Source of the DNA: Acidimicrobiia bacterium
Lineage (GTDB): Bacteria; Actinomycetota; Acidimicrobiia; Spongiisociales; UBA5794
Assembly: GCA_030599515.1 (NCBI GenBank)
Contig: JAUVNV010000159.1
Location: 1 to 6,084, forward strand
Length of the DNA: 6,084 nt
Reading direction: 5' to 3'
In this document: one piece after another, positions 1 through 5,061 of the stretch
Position numbering within the stretch: position 1 is the stretch's first letter
How the letters are laid out: each line of letters starts with the position of its first letter
Made by a program: the position numbers and the translations under genes
The notes under the pieces: generated by a model
Told to the model about the DNA's origin: nothing
Database searches by the model: none
Seen by the model: only the letters and a program-made list of their open reading frames with translations

Positions 1-1142
1 GCGAGCCAGTTCGTCCAGTCGAAGAATCGATCGTCGGCCACAACCCATGCCGACGTCATGATCAGCGAGAAGCCCACCGCCATGGCAACCAGCGAGCGCC
101 CCCGCTTCGACCGAAAGTAGATCCCTTCGTGCTCGGTGGAGTGGTCGATGAACGGCAGCGCGAAGAACCCGGCGAGGGCGATCGTCGGGATCACGATGGC
201 TGCGACGAACGGATGGAAGTGCAGGAGCAGCTCCTGGATGCCCATGAAATACCACGGGGCCTTGGCAGGGTTGGGGCTCACGTTGGGGTCGGCGATACCT
301 TCAAGCGGTGCGGCGACGAAGACCGAGAAGATGATGATGATGGCAATCCATGCCAGTGCCCACACCGCTTCCCTGCGAACGAGATGGGGGATCGTCGTTA
401 CCCGGGCGGGACGCTCGACCGGCGGCTCTCCGATCTCGCGGGGGATGGTCAGGCCGCCGTCCTTGCGCACTCGCCAGAAGTGGAGCGACATGAGAACCAC
501 CAGCGAGAGCGGGATGAACGAGATGTGGAGGGAGTAGAAGTTGAGGAGCGTAGCTCCGGTCACCTCCGGCCCGCCGAGGAGGAGCGAACCGATTTGATTG
601 CCGACCAGGGGGATGTAGGAGACGAGGCTCGTACCCACAGTGATAGCCCAGAAGGCGAGTTGATCCCAGGGAAGGAGATAGCCGGTGAAATTCGCGCCGA
701 GGATCAGGAGGAGCATCACGACGCCGAAGATCCAGTTCACCTCCCGCGGCGGGCGATGTGCACCGGTGAAGAACACCCGGAGGAGGTGCAGCACCGCCAC
801 GACGATCAGCAGATTCGCCGACCAGTGATGGACATTGCGGAGGAGATCGCCGAACCAGACGTTCGATCGCAGATTCAGAATGTTCAGGTACGCATCTGGT
901 GCGGCAGGCGTGTAGTTCGCCTGCAGGAACACGCCGGTGAGGATGAGCATCATGAGGAGCAGCGCTGCGAGACCACCGAGACCCCACGTATAGGTCCATT
1001 TCAGTGTTCGTTCCGGGATTCTCGCCGGGTGGAGATGGAGGACCAGTGTGTTGAGGACGAGCTTCGACCTGCCCCGGTCGTCCTTGGGCATCGCCGGCGG
1101 TTTCAGGCGTTTTCGTGCCCGATCGAAACTTGATTCATCCAC
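1..1142 (-). CDS. Cytochrome b6-type subunit of a quinol:cytochrome c reductase (bc complex), fused to subunit IV region; 3' end missing
   Basis: This is the membrane diheme cytochrome b of a bc1/b6f-like complex, which oxidises quinol (probably menaquinol) and passes electrons to a Rieske protein. I translated 380 codons by hand with no stop; the gene runs off the left edge. The b-heme ligands are His105 and His119 (RNVHHWSAN...VLH) and His206 and His221 (FYSLH...MSLH). The second pair is separated by 14 residues, the b6 rather than the mitochondrial spacing. FTGYLLPWDQ (152-161) is the conserved Qo-side motif. Residues 290-304 (PNPAKAPWYFMGIQE) and two further helices match subunit IV, so b6 and subunit IV are fused. 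Seven hydrophobic segments lie near 50-74, 107-125, 138-157, 205-223, 259-278, 312-331 and 349-369. I chose the GTG start at 1142 because an in-frame TGA lies at 1170-1172; ATG 1091 (Met18) is an alternative. The symbol could be qcrB or petB/petD. No Rieske gene lies upstream on this strand. Confidence 0.93.
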   Translation of the reverse strand, partial: MDESSFDRARKRLKPPAMPKDDRGRSKLVLNTLVLHLHPARIPERTLKWTYTWGLGGLAALLLMMLILTGVFLQANYTPAAPDAYLNILNLRSNVWFGDLLRNVHHWSANLLIVVAVLHLLRVFFTGAHRPPREVNWIFGVVMLLLILGANFTGYLLPWDQLAFWAITVGTSLVSYIPLVGNQIGSLLLGGPEVTGATLLNFYSLHISFIPLSLVVLMSLHFWRVRKDGGLTIPREIGEPPVERPARVTTIPHLVRREAVWALAWIAIIIIFSVFVAAPLEGIADPNVSPNPAKAPWYFMGIQELLLHFHPFVAAIVIPTIALAGFFALPFIDHSTEHEGIYFRSKRGRSLVAMAVGFSLIMTSAWVVADDRFFDWTNWL

Positions 1143-1149
1143 GGTTCGG

Positions 1150-1155
1150 AGCGTA
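1150..1155 (-). promoter_or_regulatory. Putative -10 box for a leaderless cytochrome b transcript
   Basis: On the minus strand the hexamer TACGCT fits the actinobacterial TANNNT -10 pattern and ends 7 nt before the GTG at 1142. Initiation at that G would give a leaderless mRNA, which fits the lack of any Shine-Dalgarno sequence. The -35 position (about 1173-1178, catgct on the minus strand) is poor. This is inferred from spacing only. Confidence 0.35.
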
Positions 1156-1167
1156 CCGGCACGGTCA

Positions 1168-1193
1168 CTTCAAGCATGATCAATGCCGTGAAG
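1168..1193. promoter_or_regulatory. Nested dyad, possible operator over the cytochrome b -35 region
   Basis: Two nested inverted repeats share one centre: CTTCA (1168-1172) with TGAAG (1189-1193), and GCAT (1174-1177) with ATGC (1183-1186), around the core GATCA. The dyad covers the place where the -35 box of the proposed cytochrome b promoter should lie, and that box is weak. A regulator site is a reasonable reading; no known regulator is recognised. Confidence 0.35.
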
Positions 1194-1212
1194 CGATCCA
1201 CACATTGGAGGT

Positions 1213-1254
1213 CCCCCGCTGGCCGGACACGGTCGTTGCGCAGCCAGCGAGGGG
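1213..1254. promoter_or_regulatory. Long inverted repeat (11-bp arms) in the divergent intergenic region
   Basis: CCCCCGCTGGC (1213-1223) is complementary to GCCAGCGAGGGG (1243-1254) apart from one bulged A, leaving a 19-nt loop. Flanking bases GGAGGT (1207-1212) and AGATCC (1255-1260) add four more pairs around a mismatch. It lies between two divergent genes, so it is not a normal terminator for either. It sits just upstream of the putative lipoprotein -10 box. It could be an operator, a leader structure or a short RNA. Confidence 0.5.
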
Positions 1255-1268
1255 AGATCCGAAACAAC

Positions 1269-1274
1269 TAGGAT
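1269..1274 (+). promoter_or_regulatory. Putative -10 box of the lipoprotein gene
   Basis: TAGGAT fits TANNNT and would start transcription near 1281, giving a leader of about 20 nt that contains the Shine-Dalgarno at 1291. No convincing -35 box is present at 15-19 bp; TTGCGC at 1236 is too far. The inverted repeat at 1213-1254 overlaps the expected -35 position. Confidence 0.3.
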
Positions 1275-1290
1275 GCTGATGGACTGATCT

Positions 1291-1295
1291 AGGAG
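1291..1295 (+). promoter_or_regulatory. Ribosome binding site deciding the TTG start of the lipoprotein gene
   Basis: AGGAG ends 6 nt before TTG at 1302 and 12 nt before the in-frame ATG at 1308. The spacing favours the TTG start, although the ATG gives nearly the same protein (two residues shorter). Confidence 0.5.
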
Positions 1296-1301
1296 ATTGG
1301 G

Positions 1302-1748
1302 TTGCGTATGACGTCGTCACTGCGAGTTTCGGGGCTGCTGGCGGTATCGATTCTCGTCCTGGCATCGTGCTCTTCCAACGCGGTGGCCGATCTGAAGCCG
1401 GGAGACTGCTTCGATGATGAGACGGCAAACGGAGAGATCATAGAAGAAGTTGAAACCGTGCCGATGGTTGATTGCGATGATCCGCACGACAACGAGGTGT
1501 ACGCTGATCTCGATGCGCTGGACGGTGTGTTCCCCGGTAACGATGCACTGTTTGAAGAGGGCATGGCCAGATGCTTGCCTCTCTTCGAAAGCTATGTGGG
1601 CTCACCATACGACACGTCGCGTCTCGACATCTTCCCGATAACCCCCTTGGCAGAGGGTTGGGCCGACGGCGATCGGAAGATCACCTGCGTCCTGTACGAC
1701 ATGGAACTGAACAAACTCACGGGGTCCATGAGAAGCTCCGGCGAGTAG
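1302..1748 (+). CDS. Septum-formation-domain lipoprotein, actinobacterial
   Basis: This is a 148-residue exported lipoprotein. Residues 1-22 form a signal peptide with a short basic start, a hydrophobic stretch (LLAVSILVLAS) and the lipobox LASC with Cys23 as the lipidated residue, so the mature protein should be anchored to the outer face of the cell membrane. The mature part matches my memory of the actinobacterial 'septum formation' domain: LKPGDCFD near 31, VDCDDPHDNEVYA at 56-68, a FPGNDAL segment, ARCLPLFESYVG at 89-100, and ITCVLYD near 127. The four cysteines (36, 58, 91, 129) have the family spacing and probably form two disulfides. The biochemical function of this family is unknown; the name comes from a few multidomain relatives. 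It is transcribed divergently from the cytochrome b gene, and no partner gene is adjacent. Family assignment is fairly sure, role is not. Confidence 0.87.
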   Translation: MRMTSSLRVSGLLAVSILVLASCSSNAVADLKPGDCFDDETANGEIIEEVETVPMVDCDDPHDNEVYADLDALDGVFPGNDALFEEGMARCLPLFESYVGSPYDTSRLDIFPITPLAEGWADGDRKITCVLYDMELNKLTGSMRSSGE

Positions 1749-1840
1749 ACCGAATGGAAGCGTTGGTGTGGCTGCAGCGGGCAGTTCGTCGCCGACGACA
1801 ACGACTTGTTGCATGAGATGGCGCGTTCGACGGTCGTTGA

Positions 1841-1852
1841 GAACTGCAGTTC
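1841..1852. promoter_or_regulatory. Perfect 12-bp palindrome upstream of the ProA-like gene
   Basis: GAACTGCAGTTC is a perfect palindrome whose right edge is 26 bp before the proposed -10 box at 1879, just upstream of the expected -35 position. It could be an operator or activator site for the ProA-like gene. The rest of 1749-1890 shows no gene and no clear terminator for the lipoprotein gene. Confidence 0.3.
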
Positions 1853-1878
1853 GGGCGGCGTGCCGGGCGCGACGCTTC

Positions 1879-1884
1879 TAGGGT
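1879..1884 (+). promoter_or_regulatory. Putative -10 box, leaderless transcript of the ProA-like gene
   Basis: TAGGGT (TANNNT type) ends 6 nt before the ATG at 1891, the spacing expected if the A of the start codon is the first transcribed base. There is no strong Shine-Dalgarno; only AGGG overlaps this box. The same 9-mer TAGGGTCTG recurs at 3659 before the flavoprotein gene. Confidence 0.35.
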
Positions 1885-1890
1885 CTGGCT

Positions 1891-3390
1891 ATGGAGCGAA
1901 TCGAGAAACTCACAGCGGGCATGCCGATCGTATGGGGTGGCGATCGGATCACACGAGTAAGCGAGGACCTTGCGGCATCCTTCGAACCCGGTGATTCCCT
2001 GATCGTGATGCAGAGCGACGGGGGCCTGTTGCACGTGCCCGCGTCCGAGCAGGCCATCGCCACCACTGCCGTTGATGCTGCCTCTGCCGCTTTCGGACAG
2101 ATGAGTCGTATCAGCGATGACCGGATCTCAGAGTTCTACGAGATGTTCGCAGCCACGCTTGCCGACGACGACTCCTTCGGCCCGGTCGCCGCTGCGAACC
2201 GCTCCGACGTGGCCAAGGCACGGTCCCGGGGCCGATCGGCGACACGGCTCATTCTGAGCGAGAATATGCGCTCCGACATGATCGAAGGGCTTCGGTCGTG
2301 GCGGGACGCTCCGACCGGCAGAGGCAGTGTCGTCGAGACCACCCAACACGACGGCTGGCGGGTCGACCAGATCCGGGACGGCCTCGGTGTGGTTGGCTTC
2401 GTCTTCGAAGGTCGCCCGAACGTCTTCGCCGATGCCACCGGAGTGCTGCGCAGCGGCAATACCGTCGTGTTCCGGATCGGCTCCGACGCGCTCGGCACGG
2501 CTCGAGCGATTGTCGCACACGCCCTCCGACCGGCGCTGTCACTCTCTGGTCTCCCAGCGGGAGCCGCCGTGCTCGTCGACAGTGCGTCGCATGCAGCAGC
2601 ATGGGCGATGTTCTCGGATCCCCGTCTCGCCCTCGCGGTGGCCAGAGGTTCGGGGGGAGCGACGGCGCAACTCGGCGCCGTGGCCCGCCAGGCAGGCAAT
2701 TCGGTGAGCCTCCACGGAACCGGCGGCGCCTGGATCGTCGCCGGTGCGACCGCCGATACCCAGGCGTTCGGTGCGGCCGTCTACCACTCGCTCGACCGCA
2801 AGGTGTGCAACACGCTCAACACGTGCTGCATCGTGGAGGAGCGGGCCGGCGAACTGGTTCCTGAGTTCCTCCGAGCGCTCGAGCGGGCCGGTGAACGGCG
2901 CGGTGTTCAACCGAAACTCCACGTCCTCGAATCATCGACCGGCGCCGTGCCGAAAGCATGGTTCGCCCGGATGGTTCCGATCGCACGGGCCGACGGCGAT
3001 CATCGGGAGTATCAGGCCGAGTCCATCGCGGAGAGCCGACTCGGTGACGAATGGGAGTGGGAGGACAGCCCCGAGGTCACGCTTGTCGTCGTGCCATCGA
3101 TCGACGTGGCGGCCGATCTCTTCAACCGGTACAGCCCGCGATTCGTCACTTCGCTGGTCTCCGAAGACCGAGCGGAGCACGATCGGTTCTTCGACCTCGT
3201 CGACGCGCCGTTCGTCGGCAACGGCTTCACCCGCTGGGTCGATGGTCAGTACGCGCTCGACAAGCCGGAACTCGGACTCTCCAACTGGCAGCATGGGCGC
3301 CTCTTCGGGCGGGGCGGAATCCTGTCGGGGGATTCGGTCTACACGATCCGCACCCGCGTCATCCAAGAGAATCCGGAGATCGGCCGCTAG
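1891..3390 (+). CDS. ProA-family (glutamate-5-semialdehyde dehydrogenase-like) dehydrogenase with N-terminal extension
   Basis: This is a 499-residue aldehyde dehydrogenase-superfamily protein of the ProA branch. ProA reduces gamma-glutamyl phosphate to glutamate semialdehyde with NADPH in proline synthesis. Matches to ProA include DGLGVVGFVFEGRPNVFADA (163-182), LRSGNTVVFRIGS (186-198), ARGSGGA (251-257) for the PRGGAGL segment, and KVCNTLNTCC (304-313) with the expected catalytic Cys306. Residues 439-478 replace the NASTRFTDGGEFGLGAE region. Ordinary ProA has about 420 residues; here alignment only begins near residue 62, so residues 1-61 are an extension containing GDSLIVMQSDGGLLHVP (34-50). 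The C-terminal motif reads NGFTRWVDGQYALDKPELGL, without the FGLGAE of true ProA. No proB lies beside it. It may be a paralogue with a different acyl-phosphate or aldehyde substrate; I therefore withhold the symbol proA. The first ATG is supported by the -10 box placed for leaderless transcription. Confidence 0.85.
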   Translation: MERIEKLTAGMPIVWGGDRITRVSEDLAASFEPGDSLIVMQSDGGLLHVPASEQAIATTAVDAASAAFGQMSRISDDRISEFYEMFAATLADDDSFGPVAAANRSDVAKARSRGRSATRLILSENMRSDMIEGLRSWRDAPTGRGSVVETTQHDGWRVDQIRDGLGVVGFVFEGRPNVFADATGVLRSGNTVVFRIGSDALGTARAIVAHALRPALSLSGLPAGAAVLVDSASHAAAWAMFSDPRLALAVARGSGGATAQLGAVARQAGNSVSLHGTGGAWIVAGATADTQAFGAAVYHSLDRKVCNTLNTCCIVEERAGELVPEFLRALERAGERRGVQPKLHVLESSTGAVPKAWFARMVPIARADGDHREYQAESIAESRLGDEWEWEDSPEVTLVVVPSIDVAADLFNRYSPRFVTSLVSEDRAEHDRFFDLVDAPFVGNGFTRWVDGQYALDKPELGLSNWQHGRLFGRGGILSGDSVYTIRTRVIQENPEIGR

Positions 3391-3398
3391 TGCTATGT

Positions 3399-3414
3399 CC
3401 ACGAACGTTCGTGG
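3399..3414. repeat. Perfect 16-bp palindrome inside the left arm
   Basis: CCACGAACGTTCGTGG is a perfect palindrome that begins 8 nt after the ProA-like stop codon and overlaps the left inverted-repeat arm. It could form a hairpin at the 3' end of the mRNA, but no T-run follows, so it is not a standard intrinsic terminator. The actinobacterial SOS box has GAAC and GTTC separated by 4 nt; here they are adjacent, so LexA binding is not suggested. Confidence 0.5.
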
Positions 3415-3460
3415 TGTCGATGTCGAGTCAGGGACGTTGGGCGCAAGGACGCAGGACGAA

Positions 3461-3480
3461 GGCGCAGTCGGGACTGCGTC
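3461..3480. repeat. Internal hairpin of the intergenic element
   Basis: GGCGCAGT and ACTGCGTC form an 8-bp stem (one G-T pair) closed by the tetranucleotide CGGG. A second short hairpin, GCCG-cgag-CGGC, follows at 3493-3504. Both fall inside the longer stem 3422-3433/3507-3517, giving a branched fold. Confidence 0.5.
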
Positions 3481-3658
3481 GAGGACGAGGACGCCGCGAG
3501 CGGCGGCCCTGGCCGACAGAACGGCGCAAAGGTCCGTGGACACAGCACTAGCTGCAGGCATTCGGTGCGCCGCCAGAGTATCTATGTGCACAGCACCTAT
3601 ACGCCCGAACGAGCCCAGGGTTCGCAGCGTACGTGGCGATCCCGAGTGGCGAGGGCGA

Positions 3659-3664
3659 TAGGGT
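3659..3664 (+). promoter_or_regulatory. Putative -10 box for the flavoprotein gene
   Basis: TAGGGT fits TANNNT and is followed by CTG, repeating the 9-mer at the ProA-like promoter. Transcription would start near 3671 and leave a leader of about 35 nt with a good Shine-Dalgarno. No clear -35 box is seen. The rest of 3553-3705 shows no gene. Confidence 0.3.
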
Positions 3665-3695
3665 CTGACCGGAACACGAGGAATCCCGGCGCATC

Positions 3696-3701
3696 GGAGG
3701 A
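3696..3701 (+). promoter_or_regulatory. Ribosome binding site fixing the flavoprotein start
   Basis: GGAGGA lies 4 nt before ATG 3706. The same frame stays open upstream to 3565, but the upstream stretch has no FAD-domain residues and partly follows directly on the inverted-repeat element, so the start at 3706 is preferred. Confidence 0.7.
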
Positions 3702-3705
3702 TCGA

Positions 3706-5058
3706 ATGGGTGAGCGACTGGTCGTCATCGGAGCAGACGCTGCCGGCATGACGGCGGCGAGCCAGGTGAGGCGGCGGAACCGGGAGTTCGAAGTCATCGC
3801 GTACGAGATGGGCAATCACGCCAGTTACGCGGCGTGCGGGGAGCCCTATCACATCGCAGGAATCATCGATCCGATCGACAAGCTGATCGCTCGGACACCC
3901 GAACAGTTCGCTCGTGCGGGAATCGACCTGCACCTCAGGCACGAGGTCACCGCGATCGACCTCGACCGCCGTGTCGTCGAGGTGCAAGATGCCGACGGAG
4001 AGACCAGCCTTGAGAAGGGCTTCGACCACCTGATGGTATCGACCGGTGCCAGGGCGTTCGTGCCACCGATGCCCGGCCGTGGTCTCGATGGTGTGCATAC
4101 GCTGCGCACACTCGGAGATGCGGCAGCGCTCAGATCGATCGCCGATGCCGGGTGCGGCAACGCTGTGATCGTTGGGGGCGGCTACATCGGTCTCGAGGTC
4201 GCTGAGGCATTCCACACCAAGGGCTGGGCCGTGACCATCGTTGAAGGCCTGCCCGCCGTGCTCCCGCGAACGCTCGATGCAGACCTCGGTGAACAGGTGG
4301 CCGAAGCGGTGCGTTCGATGGGTATCGACGTGTTCACTGGAGCGATGGTCGAGCAGATCGAAGGCACCGATCGCGTGACCGGGATCTCGATCGAAGGAGG
4401 GAGCCTTCCGGCAGACGTCGTTGTCCTGTCGATCGGGTCCCGCCCGGTCGTCGAACTCGCGCGCGATGCAGGCATCCCGCTCGGCGAGACCGGCGCCATC
4501 GCCGTCGATGATCATCAACGAACCGGGATCGAAGGAGTGTGGTCGGCGGGGGACTGTGCGGAGGTGCAGCATCGTGTGACCGGCCGCCCCGTGAACATGC
4601 ATCTCGCCACCGTGGCGAACAAGACCGGACGGGTGGCCGGCGTCAACATCACCGGCGGTGACGTTGTGTTCCCTGGGGCTATCGGGACGGCGATCACTCG
4701 CGTGCATGACCTCGAGATCGCCACGACGGGTCTCCGCTCCTCGGACGCCGCGGCTGCCGGATTCGACGTTGTCGACGCAACGGTGAGCGGTGGGACGATC
4801 GCCCACTACATGCCCGGGTCGGAGGAGCTCACGATCCGTGTGACGGCAGAGCGCGGGAGCGGCAGGCTCGTCGGTGCCCAGATCGTCGGCGGCAGTGGTG
4901 CCGGGAAGCGCATCGACGTCTTCGCCACCGCTATCTGGGACGGCATGATGGCAGGAGCACTCGAGTGGGTCGATCTGGCCTACGCGCCGCCGTTCGCTCC
5001 CGTGTGGGATCTCATCGCGATCGCGGCAAGGAAGGCCGCTGCCGCAGCGGGCGCCTGA
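3706..5058 (+). CDS. FAD-dependent pyridine nucleotide-disulfide oxidoreductase, CoA-disulfide reductase/NADH oxidase-like
   Basis: This 450-residue cytosolic flavoprotein belongs to the single-cysteine group of disulfide reductases (CoA-disulfide reductase, NADH oxidase, NADH peroxidase, polysulfide reductase). It opens with a FAD-binding segment (LVVIGADAAGMTAA, 5-18). The redox cysteine is Cys44 in SYAACGEPYHI, equivalent to SFANCGLPY of CoA-disulfide reductase. The NAD(P)-binding Rossmann motif is VGGGYIG (156-162), and the second FAD motif is SAGDCAE with Asp283. The C-terminal dimerisation domain has Tyr368 (AHYMPGS) and DLAYAPPFAPVWD with Tyr426, positions that probably correspond to the two tyrosines assisting CoA thiol chemistry in the Staphylococcus aureus enzyme. 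There is no C-terminal rhodanese domain. The substrate could be CoA disulfide, persulfide, or oxygen. Start chosen by GGAGGA 4 nt upstream. It converges on leuS. Confidence 0.9.
   Translation: MGERLVVIGADAAGMTAASQVRRRNREFEVIAYEMGNHASYAACGEPYHIAGIIDPIDKLIARTPEQFARAGIDLHLRHEVTAIDLDRRVVEVQDADGETSLEKGFDHLMVSTGARAFVPPMPGRGLDGVHTLRTLGDAAALRSIADAGCGNAVIVGGGYIGLEVAEAFHTKGWAVTIVEGLPAVLPRTLDADLGEQVAEAVRSMGIDVFTGAMVEQIEGTDRVTGISIEGGSLPADVVVLSIGSRPVVELARDAGIPLGETGAIAVDDHQRTGIEGVWSAGDCAEVQHRVTGRPVNMHLATVANKTGRVAGVNITGGDVVFPGAIGTAITRVHDLEIATTGLRSSDAAAAGFDVVDATVSGGTIAHYMPGSEELTIRVTAERGSGRLVGAQIVGGSGAGKRIDVFATAIWDGMMAGALEWVDLAYAPPFAPVWDLIAIAARKAAAAAGA
5036..5050. terminator. Weak hairpin at the convergent gene ends
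   Basis: CCGCTG-CCG-CAGCGG is a 6-bp GC stem with a 3-nt loop inside the last codons of the flavoprotein gene. On the minus strand it begins 12 nt beyond the leuS stop and is followed by CCTTCCTT, a poor T-rich tract. It could serve as a weak terminator for leuS; on the plus strand no T-run follows. Low confidence. Confidence 0.25.
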
Positions 5059-5061
5059 GCC

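Larger units (their letters stand above)
3386..3552. repeat. 167-bp intergenic element with 20-bp inverted-repeat ends (MITE-like)
   Basis: The left arm (3386-3405) and right arm (3533-3552) are inverted copies matching at 18 of 20 positions, sharing GCTAGTGCT and TGTCCACG. Inside, GTCG-A-GTCAGGG (3422-3433) pairs with CCCTGGCCGAC (3507-3517) with one bulge and one G-T. Further hairpins lie at 3461-3480 and 3493-3504. If the ends are read as TA-GTGCT...AGCAC-TA, the TA on each side would be the duplicated target seen with IS630/Tc1-mariner-type transposition. No transposase reading frame is inside, so it would be non-autonomous. A structured RNA or a REP-like repeat is the alternative. Only one copy is visible here, so mobility is inference. 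Confidence 0.55.

Noticed and set aside
129..1133. A 334-codon open frame on the plus strand opposite the cytochrome b gene.
   Set aside because: The product is almost all charged residues (Glu, Asp, Arg, His), the signature of a membrane protein read on the wrong strand; the minus-strand frame has the heme ligands and helices of cytochrome b.
3399..3414. An SOS (LexA) box in CCACGAACGTTCGTGG.
   Set aside because: The actinobacterial box has a 4-nt spacer between GAAC and GTTC; here there is none, and the site is after a stop codon, not at a promoter for a repair gene.
3391..3552. A small coding gene within the inverted-repeat element.
   Set aside because: Open frames there are continuations of shadow frames from the ProA-like gene, lack ribosome binding sites and show no protein-like composition.
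3601..3630. A tRNA-like T-arm suggested by GGGTTCG near 3618.
   Set aside because: No acceptor, D or anticodon stems can be built around it, and the surrounding bases do not complete the T-loop consensus.
3565..3705. An N-terminal extension of the flavoprotein to an upstream start at 3565.
   Set aside because: The FAD motif begins right after Met at 3706, which has a good GGAGGA 4 nt upstream, and the extension has no family similarity.
2932..4806. A 624-codon open frame on the minus strand, antisense to the ProA-like and flavoprotein genes.
   Set aside because: It spans two well-supported genes and the intergenic element, its product is rich in His, Arg and Asp without recognisable motifs, and such long antisense frames are expected from high GC at third positions.
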